48,546 nucleotides of DNA, from positions 1 through 48,546 of the forward strand of contig JAAANX010000114.1 of assembly GCA_009909085.1 (NCBI GenBank). Direction: 5' to 3'. The translations under genes were made by a program, and so were the position numbers. Each line of letters starts with the position of its first letter. Position 1 is the stretch's first letter. This document shows positions 43,803 through 48,546 of the stretch, in pieces. The DNA is from Cyanobacteria bacterium GSL.Bin1 (GTDB lineage Bacteria; Cyanobacteriota; Cyanobacteriia; Cyanobacteriales; Rubidibacteraceae). The notes below the pieces were generated by a model that made no database searches, was not told the origin of the DNA, and was given only the letters and a program-made list of their open reading frames with translations.

Positions 43803-44633
43803 ATGATGTATCAAAACAATCCTCCGCTTCCCCCAAAAGAAACCCTCCCCACCATGTATGATTTACCCAGTGAAGACCCTGAGGAACCCGGTTTGCCCGA
43901 CGAATTTCATCTTCTCCAGCCTGAATTGCTTCGCCTCACCTTTCGTCCCCCAAGTTACCCCAGTAATCAGGTGTTTACCGCAAGTGATTTGAATTTATAC
44001 TATGATGTGCATCATACCCAGTGGTATAAACGTCCCGACTGGTTTGCGGTTTTAGGGGTATCGCGCCTCTATGAAGAAAAAGACCTCCGTTTAAGTTATG
44101 TCACTTGGCAAGAAGGGGCAAATCCCTTTGTGGTGGTAGAATTGCTTTCTCCTGGCACCGAGAAAGAAGACTTAGGGCAAAATTTAAGAGAAGTGGGTCA
44201 GCCTCCCAATAAATGGACGGTTTACGAGCAAATTTTAAGAGTTCCCTATTATTTTGTCTTTAATCGCTATAACAATGAATTTCGAGCCTTTGAGCTAAAA
44301 GGAAGTCGTTATCAGCCGGTGTCGATAGAAGAACAAGGGGTGTGGTTAGAACAAGCAGAACTGGGATTAGGATTATGGGAAGGGGAATATCAGGGAATCA
44401 ATCGAGAGTGGCTGCGTTGGTATGACCAAAATCAAAACTGGATTCTCACTCCTGCTGAACAGGAAGCTCAACGGGCTCAACTTGCCTCTCAACAGGCTGA
44501 ACAAGAAGCTCAACGCGCTGAACAAGCTAATCAACAAGCTCAACAGGAAGCTCAACGGGCTGAACAAGCTAATCAACGGGCTGAACGTTTAGCTGAACAA
44601 TTGAGAGCTTTGGGCATTGATCCCGAAGCCTAA
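43803..44633 (+). CDS. Uma2-family protein with extended C-terminal coiled coil
   Basis: 276 residues. The core is almost the same as 37827 (TASDLNLYYDVHHTQWYKRP, PFVVVELLSPGTEKEDLG). From about 215 onward it has tandem units of the type QQAEQEAQRAEQAN, giving a long charged coiled coil, then RALGIDPEA. The untranslated leader (about 40 bp, AATTTAAAATAAACAGAGAA) is also shared with 37827, so the duplicated unit includes upstream DNA. Confidence 0.88.
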   Translation: MMYQNNPPLPPKETLPTMYDLPSEDPEEPGLPDEFHLLQPELLRLTFRPPSYPSNQVFTASDLNLYYDVHHTQWYKRPDWFAVLGVSRLYEEKDLRLSYVTWQEGANPFVVVELLSPGTEKEDLGQNLREVGQPPNKWTVYEQILRVPYYFVFNRYNNEFRAFELKGSRYQPVSIEEQGVWLEQAELGLGLWEGEYQGINREWLRWYDQNQNWILTPAEQEAQRAQLASQQAEQEAQRAEQANQQAQQEAQRAEQANQRAERLAEQLRALGIDPEA

Positions 44634-44696
44634 GGGCAAGAATTTTTAGGTGCAGCGATCGCTGCTGAAAGTAACGGTCACTTGATCATTGAGTCG

Positions 44697-44986
44697 TTGA
44701 AGTCGGGAGGAGATTCAGGAAATGTTGGGATTTACGGATGTTGATCTAAAACAAACGCGTTTCTATCAAGATGTTCATGGCGAAGGAAGAAAAGAAGGAA
44801 GAGAATGAAGAAGCAGTTATTTTGATCCTTCGTCTGCTTAATCGTCGTTTTGGGGAGTTAGACAGCAATTTAGTGGAGCCAATTCAGGCTTTAGGTGTGT
44901 CGGAGTTGGAAATGTTGGCAGAGGCGCTTTTGGATTTTTCTACAGTTGCTGATTTGGAACGCTGATTGCAACAATCAAATGTTTAG
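44697..44986 (+). pseudogene. Rpn/DUF4351-type C-terminal tail, copy 3
   Basis: MLGFTDVDLKQTRFYQDVHG is in one frame and ends at RKEGRE. EEAVILILRLLNRRFGELDS, MLAEALLDFSTVADLER continues in another frame and stops at a TGA replacing TGG (44963-44965). So it has a frameshift and a nonsense change. No nuclease core. Confidence 0.75.
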
Positions 44987-44989
44987 CAA

Positions 44990-45081
44990 GCGCGATGGCT
45001 TCGCTTCCGTAGGGAACATCTCGCTTTTTAAATGATTTACCTACTGATCGCGCTTCGGTTAGTAGAATTTTGTCTAAAATT
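44990..45081 (+). repeat. HIP1-like hairpin plus half copy of the dispersed repeat
   Basis: Hairpin GCGCGATG...CATCTCGC (44990-45024), then TTTTTAAATGATTTACCTAC and TGATCGCGCTTCGGTTAGTA, GAATTTTGTCTAAAATTGG. The same half-copy type recurs at 47431-47517. The 750-bp gap from 44634 to 45385 is filled by the Rpn tail, this element and copy 4. Confidence 0.7.
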
Positions 45082-45143
45082 GGACAGTCATTCCAAGCAT
45101 TTCGGACAGGAGGCTTTAAGGGAATTTCAGCGCGATCATGCTC

Positions 45144-45342
45144 TTTAAGTTATTTACCAGCCGATCGAGCGAAGCTCGCTGCCAGAGGCAATCGCGCTTC
45201 TGCTGTTGTCTAAAAAGGCAAGAAAAGGAGAAAAACAGACGATCGCGCCCAGAGACAGGCAGGTTTGCCAAAAACGGGTTCAATTGGAGTTTTGCTTCTG
45301 CGATCGCTGCTTGACTGGGTAAAATTAAGGAAAAGCGCCTAG
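45144..45342 (+). repeat. Dispersed non-coding repeat, copy 4 with nested 27-nt insert
   Basis: Same order as copy 3, including the 27-nt nested insert at the same point (45168-45194). The GCACAAAGACTGGG section is shortened to GGTTTGCC. It ends AAATTAAGGAAAAGCGCC. Confidence 0.8.
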
Positions 45343-45385
45343 AGCGGAGCGCCTCATCAGTCCTGATGATTCCCTTTTTTATGAA

Positions 45386-45772
45386 ATGACAGCCCTTAAT
45401 CCATCAAATTTAGAAAAAATTATTCAAGCGATTCTGCAAGCTCAGAAAAAAATACAATGGAAACCTCAAAAAGCCGAACCTCATTTGAAGAAACGTATCC
45501 GTTTAGGACATTTACCTGAAGATTCTACAATAGCAACCTACGAAACAATTATTCATCAAATTCTTATTGATCCGAAAGCCAACGTCTATGTTTATCTTTA
45601 TGGCTCTTTACTATATCCCACTCTTAGCTCTAGAATACAAAATCAAATCTGGTTAGTTATCCTAGGAATGGACAGCATTTTAGAAACCGCCTTTCCTCCC
45701 ACAGACCCTAATGCTTACTTGGCTAATCCAGCATTTATCTATCTGGGAATCTTGGAAAATTTGCAACCATGA
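45386..45772 (+). CDS. Unknown 128-residue protein, first gene of a coupled pair
   Basis: No family recognised with certainty. The N-terminus is helical and basic (LEKIIQAILQAQKKIQWKPQ). A conserved-looking centre follows: RIRLGHLPEDSTIATYETII, HQILIDPKANVYVYLYGSLL, then QIWLVILGMDSILETAFPPT. The hint of His near GHLP and a TAFPP turn after a strand resembles BECR-fold RNases (EndoU/RelE-like), but this is inference. It overlaps the next gene by 4 nt (ATGA, 45769-45772). Confidence 0.6.
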   Translation: MTALNPSNLEKIIQAILQAQKKIQWKPQKAEPHLKKRIRLGHLPEDSTIATYETIIHQILIDPKANVYVYLYGSLLYPTLSSRIQNQIWLVILGMDSILETAFPPTDPNAYLANPAFIYLGILENLQP

Positions 45773-46083
45773 ATGATCTTCTAAATCTTTATAATCTTAG
45801 CCTCGATTATCCCGAGGTCAGTGGCGCAGAACAATTAGAACTTTTAATGATCAGGGATAAAATTGCTAAATTGGAAACAAAATTGACCACGGAAGAAAAA
45901 AGGATTTTATCAGAAGCTGATCGGAAACTGATCAGTAATGCAGCAATAATTTATCAAGAAGTTTCCGATTTTATTAATTTAAGTGACTATCGAAAGGAAA
46001 AAGAAATTTCACCGCAAAAATGGTGGTGGTATTTAGATGTTTTAAGTTATTTACCAGCTGATCGCGCTTCGGCTGTTGTCTAA
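45769..46083 (+). CDS. Unknown 104-residue helical partner, tail derived from a repeat
   Basis: A charged, fully helical protein: MNDLLNLYNLSLDYPEVSGA, EQLELLMIRDKIAKLETKLT, TEEKRILSEADRKLISNAAI. Not recognised. Its last 15 or so codons (VLSYLPADRASAVV) are translated from the left end of dispersed repeat copy 5, so the original C-terminus has been replaced. Coupled translation and small size fit an antitoxin role next to 45386, not proven. Confidence 0.55.
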   Translation: MNDLLNLYNLSLDYPEVSGAEQLELLMIRDKIAKLETKLTTEEKRILSEADRKLISNAAIIYQEVSDFINLSDYRKEKEISPQKWWWYLDVLSYLPADRASAVV

Positions 46084-46217
46084 AAAAGCAAGAAAAGGAG
46101 AAAAGCAGACGATCGCGCCGGGAAACAGGCAGCACCAGGACTGGGTTTGCCAAAAATAGCCTCAATTGGAGTTTTGCCTCTGCGCGATCGCTGCTATCTG
46201 GGTAAGATTAAGAAAAA
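46041..46217 (+). repeat. Dispersed non-coding repeat, copy 5
   Basis: TTTAAGTTATTTACCAGCTG through GGAGTTTTGCCTCTGCG and GGTAAGATTAAGAAAAAG. It carries CGGGAAACAGGCAGCACCAG in the middle. It begins inside the 45769 gene. Confidence 0.8.
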
Positions 46218-46296
46218 GGGAGTCGTCTGTTCTTTCAGAAACGTTATCGAATGACTGAAGACCTTTTGTTAAAATATCGGTCAAAAACCAGACATT

Positions 46297-46963
46297 TTGA
46301 AAACTGATAGTCTTTTTTACCGTCTTTTCCAAAACTTTCCCCCCTTATTATTTGAACTGATTGGAGTTTCCGTTGCCAACAGCCAACAATATCAGTTTCG
46401 TTCTGTGGAAATTAAACAAACTGCATTTCGGATAGATGGGTTATTTGCCCCCCCAGAAGCGGATACCGAATCCCCTCTTTTCTTTGTGGAAGTGCAATTT
46501 TCAGGGGAAAGTGATTTCTATAGCCGTTTCTTTGCGGAGATTTTTCTCTATTTGCGTCAGTATCAACCGATTTGGTCATTGGTTATTGGTCACTTGTCAT
46601 TTGTTTTTACGCTAAGTCACTAATGACAAGTGACTGAGGACTAATGACTAATTTGTAGAGACTATCATAGTGTATAAGTTACCTCGTTTAAGTCGGGAGG
46701 AGATTCAGGAAATGTTGGGATTTACGGATGTTGATCTAAAACAAACGCGTTTCTATCAAGATGTTCATGGCGAAGGAAGAGAAGAAGAAGCAGTTATTTT
46801 GATCCTTCGTCTGCTTAATCGTCGTTTTGGGGAGTTAGACAGCAATTTAGTTGAGCAGATTCAAGCTTTAGGTGTGTCGGAGTTGGAAGCGTTGGCAGAG
46901 GGGCTTTTGGATTTTGCCACGGTTGCTGATTTGGAATGCTGGTTGCAACAATCAAATGTTTAG
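46297..46963 (+). pseudogene. Rpn-family nuclease with central part replaced by a palindrome
   Basis: The head (TTG start, KTDSLFYRLFQNFPPLLFEL, FRSVEIKQTAFRIDGLFAPP, PLFFVEVQFSGESDFYSRFF, AEIFLYLRQYQP) is the PD-(D/E)XK part with D and E in place. After 46570, unrelated bases with a palindrome follow. The tail resumes at 46670 (YKLPRLSREEIQEMLGFTDV, LLNRRFGELDSNLVEQIQAL, DFATVADLECWLQQSNV). About 60-80 residues between are missing. Intact homologues are single proteins of about 300 residues. Confidence 0.72.
46571..46669. repeat. Palindromic insert inside the Rpn gene
   Basis: GTCACTTGTCATT (46589-46601) pairs exactly with AATGACAAGTGAC (46622-46634), with a 20-nt loop. GGTCATTGG and ACTAATGACTAA flank it, the usual TGGTCATTTGTCA kind of simple repeat found in cyanobacteria. 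Confidence 0.65.
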
Positions 46964-46966
46964 CAA

Positions 46967-47113
46967 GCGCGATGGCTTCGCTTCCGTAGGGAACATCGCG
47001 CTTCTGCTGTTGTCTAAAAAAAGCAAGAAAAGTAGAAAAACAGACGATCGCGCCCGGAGACAGGCAGCACAAAGACTAGGTTTTCCAAAAACGGGTTCGA
47101 TTGGGGTTTGGCT
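46967..47113 (+). repeat. HIP1-like hairpin plus dispersed repeat, copy 6
   Basis: Hairpin GCGCGATG...CATCGCGC (46967-47001) joined directly to CTTCTGCTGTTGTCTAAAAA and the core (GACGATCGCGCCCGGAGACA, GGCAGCACAAAGACT). It lacks the left TTATTTACC part, and ends near TTGGGGTTTGGCTTCG. It starts 4 bp after the Rpn stop. Confidence 0.75.
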
Positions 47114-47142
47114 TCGTTTGAAAGAACAAGGATTCATCGAGA

Positions 47143-47349
47143 GCGCGATGGCTTCGCCGGTTCCCTACGGGAACATCGCGCTTCATCAGTTCTGAGCAAT
47201 CAGATGCTTTAAATGATTTACCTGCCGATCGCGCTTCGGCTGTTGTCTAAAAAAGCAAGAAAAGGAGAAAAGCAGACAATCGCGCGGGGAAACAGGCAGG
47301 TTTGCCAAAAACGGGTTCAATTGGAGTTTTGCCTGCTGCAATCGCTGCT
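47143..47349 (+). repeat. HIP1-like hairpin plus dispersed repeat, copy 7
   Basis: Hairpin with GGTTCCC/GGGAAC inner stem (47143-47181), a short spacer, then the core from 47208 (TTTAAATGATTTACCTGCCG) to ATCGCTGCT. It has the GGCAGGTTTGCC shortening shared with copy 4. Confidence 0.75.
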
Positions 47350-47364
47350 ATTTCGGTAGGGTTG

Positions 47365-47517
47365 GCTGATCTGGCTAATTAGAGCAAGTGTCATCTCAGT
47401 TGAAATAGCTGGGTACACTCTAGGGGAGACGCGATGGCTTCGCTTCCGTAGGGAACATCGCGCTCTTTAAGTGATTTACTAGCTGATCGCGCTTCGGTTA
47501 GTAGAATTTTGTCTAAG
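47365..47517 (+). repeat. 102-bp direct repeat, copy 2, plus half copy of the dispersed repeat
   Basis: 47365-47466 repeats 42639-42740. It runs on into TTTAAGTGATTTACTAGCTG and CGCTTCGGTTAGTAGAATTT. Together with copies 6 and 7 this fills the 600-bp space from 46964 to 47561; no gene lies there. Confidence 0.72.
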
Positions 47518-47561
47518 ATAGGAAGATGAAATTAAATTCAAATTTGGGTCAGGAATCAAAA

Positions 47562-47819
47562 ATGCAAACAGTTCGATTTTGCTCTCAAGCAGATGAAAAT
47601 GGTCAGTTGCAACTCCAGCTTGATCATCTTCCAGTCAACCAAAATTTAGAGATTGTTGTGGTTTATCAATCTGTTTCCCCACAGACAACAGCACCGAGTA
47701 ATCCAGATGAAGACCCAATTGTAGGATTATTTTCAGGCGATTCTCACTTTGCTGAAGACTCTGAAGAGATTTTAGAACAAGGAATTCACCCTTCCTCGGG
47801 TTGGACATGGAAATCATAG
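47562..47819 (+). CDS. Antitoxin-like protein of a broken PIN pair
   Basis: 85 residues from MQTVRFCSQADENGQLQLQL (47562); a 12-codon upstream extension from 47526 is less likely. DHLPVNQNLEIVVVYQSV is the two-strand opening of small antitoxins, as in 38592. The end HPSSGWTWKS overlaps the toxin start by 13 nt. Confidence 0.7.
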   Translation: MQTVRFCSQADENGQLQLQLDHLPVNQNLEIVVVYQSVSPQTTAPSNPDEDPIVGLFSGDSHFAEDSEEILEQGIHPSSGWTWKS

Positions 47820-47944
47820 CAGATACAGGGTTTATTGTTGCTTTAACCAATCGTCCCGATCAATACCATGAAACAGTTAAAAAAATTTATAATCAGCAAC
47901 AAGAGATTTTAGTTCCTCAAACTAAACTACAAAAAATTAATTAG
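47807..47944 (+). pseudogene. PIN toxin N-terminal fragment
   Basis: 45 residues: MEIIADTGFIVALTNRPDQY, HETVKKIYNQQQEILVPQT, then KLQKIN and stop. Asp6 (IADTGF) is the first PIN acidic residue. The rest of the toxin (about 90 residues) is lost, and the following 47945-48063 has no family sequence. So the antitoxin above has no working toxin here. Confidence 0.75.
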
Positions 47945-48063
47945 AAGAAAAAACGAATTAGTACATCTGTTGAAGAGTCGCAGATTACACCTTCCGTTTA
48001 GGAAAGCGCCTGCTGCAACCATTGGTTAGAATTGGACATTCAAAATGCCTAAAATTGTCATTT

Positions 48064-48405
48064 ATGAAAAAAAATAATGATCAAGTCAGCAAAACTAATG
48101 TTAAGAATAGTATTTTGACCTTTAAGAAATTGGTTCATCAGCTTTATGGAGAACATCTGGAACGAGTCATTTTATTTGGTTCTCAAGCGAGGGGAAATGC
48201 AACAGAAGATTCAGATGTTGATATTCTCATTATTACCCAGAAGCGTTTATCTTTAGAGGGGCGAGAAAGGCTAATTGCTTTCATTAGTCATCTTTCTATG
48301 AACGAGAATATCCTGATTAATTTCATGGAAATGTCACCTCAACGGTTTAATTCCGAGCAAAGTCCGTTATTACTGAATATTCGGAGAGAGGGAATTGCAC
48401 TGTGA
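48064..48405 (+). CDS. MNT-type nucleotidyltransferase (probable antitoxin)
   Basis: 113 residues from the ATG at 48064. VILFGSQARGNATEDSDVDI carries the GSxARG and DxD motif of minimal nucleotidyltransferases; a third acidic residue may be in INFMEMS. Such proteins AMPylate and silence a HEPN toxin (MntA-HepT). Its TGA overlaps a GTG of the next, truncated frame. Confidence 0.8.
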   Translation: MKKNNDQVSKTNVKNSILTFKKLVHQLYGEHLERVILFGSQARGNATEDSDVDILIITQKRLSLEGRERLIAFISHLSMNENILINFMEMSPQRFNSEQSPLLLNIRREGIAL

Positions 48406-48449
48406 GTCAACCTGAATGTCAATTGCTATTAGAGTGCTGCAATAAATAA
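48402..48449 (+). pseudogene. Stub of the gene following the MNT gene
   Basis: VSQPECQLLLECCNK then TAA, started by GTG in an ATGA-like overlap (GTGA). In intact pairs the next gene would be a HEPN toxin, but PECQLLLEC also resembles the start of larger nucleotidyltransferase-like proteins. Only 15 codons remain. Confidence 0.4.
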
Positions 48450-48496
48450 ATCGTCCTTTTACAATGAAAGAGAAGTCATGTATCGACGGAAGGTTA

Positions 48497-48546
48497 ATGA
48501 ACACAGACTCCATCGAATTAACCGACTCTCGAAAATCTCTCTTTCA
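48497..48546 (+). CDS. Start of an unknown gene (runs off the window)
   Basis: ATG at 48497 after a GGAAGG ribosome site, then MNTDSIELTDSRKSLF to the window edge. Too short to assign. Confidence 0.45.
   Translation, partial: MNTDSIELTDSRKSLF

Noticed and set aside
37501-47517. Possible CRISPR array in the repeat-rich region
   Set aside because: Repeat units are long, unevenly spaced, partly diverged and separated by genes; there are no short regular repeats with spacers and no cas genes.
1-48546. HIP1 density as a sign of foreign DNA
   Set aside because: HIP1 sites occur throughout both the core and the accessory parts, so they mark the host lineage rather than transfer.

Overview
The window looks like chromosomal DNA from a unicellular, probably halophilic, cyanobacterium (Halothece/Euhalothece/Dactylococcopsis-like). 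Two things suggest this. The HIP1 octamer GCGATCGC and its extended form CGCGATCGCG occur dozens of times on both sides of gene borders. The gene content and protein character are also cyanobacterial: a two-domain histidine phosphatase, an FtsH paralogue, HIP1-riddled TyrRS and PstSCAB, and many Uma2, PIN and Rpn genes. The genus is inference; no rRNA or tRNA gene is present to fix it.

The left part (1-27.5 kb) is ordinary core genome, almost all on the minus strand: ftsI with a small FtsL-like partner, a PfkB sugar kinase (plus strand), a sugar-1-phosphate nucleotidylyltransferase, scpA, a LapA-domain protein, an AGE-family epimerase overlapping ftsH by one base, yjbQ, two small unknowns, a MurG-like glycosyltransferase, tyrS, a Na+/alanine symporter, a tandem phosphoglycerate-mutase-like phosphatase, the high-affinity phosphate operon pstS-pstC-pstA-pstB, and a two-gene operon of a PacL-like P-type ATPase and a double-RCK channel-like protein. 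The ATPase has lost the phosphorylated Asp (CSGKTGT for CSDKTGT) and the TGES glutamate (TGVA). It is therefore predicted not to work as a normal pump, although its ion-site motifs are kept. Broken genes between the core genes (a calcium-binding-type protein, an Rpn nuclease, a TPR protein) show local decay.

The right part (27.5-48.5 kb) is an accessory, strongly reshuffled region. It holds pieces of a pseudaminic-acid-type sugar pathway: the pseC tail, the SpsF-like cytidylyltransferase tail, a truncated associated methylase, an intact pseG plus a second pseG tail, a headless PIG-L deacetylase, and a formyltransferase tail split by a 417-bp IS630 derivative. Uma2 (DUF820) endonuclease-like genes (eight long copies) have been inserted between and beside these pieces. 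Toxin-antitoxin pairs follow (PIN, UPF0175/DUF3368, VapBC, HicBA, MNT types), many with a damaged toxin. An ABC-2 polysaccharide export permease has lost its last 11 codons to a 92-bp MITE. Four Rpn-family C-terminal tails lie in the last 10 kb.

From 37.5 kb on, the gaps are filled by an apparently non-coding repeat of about 150-200 bp (seven copies plus two half copies), a HIP1-like hairpin family, and several direct and inverted repeats. One two-gene unit at 45.4-46.1 kb has no family I recognise and is organised like a toxin-antitoxin pair; it is the best candidate here for an undescribed small system.
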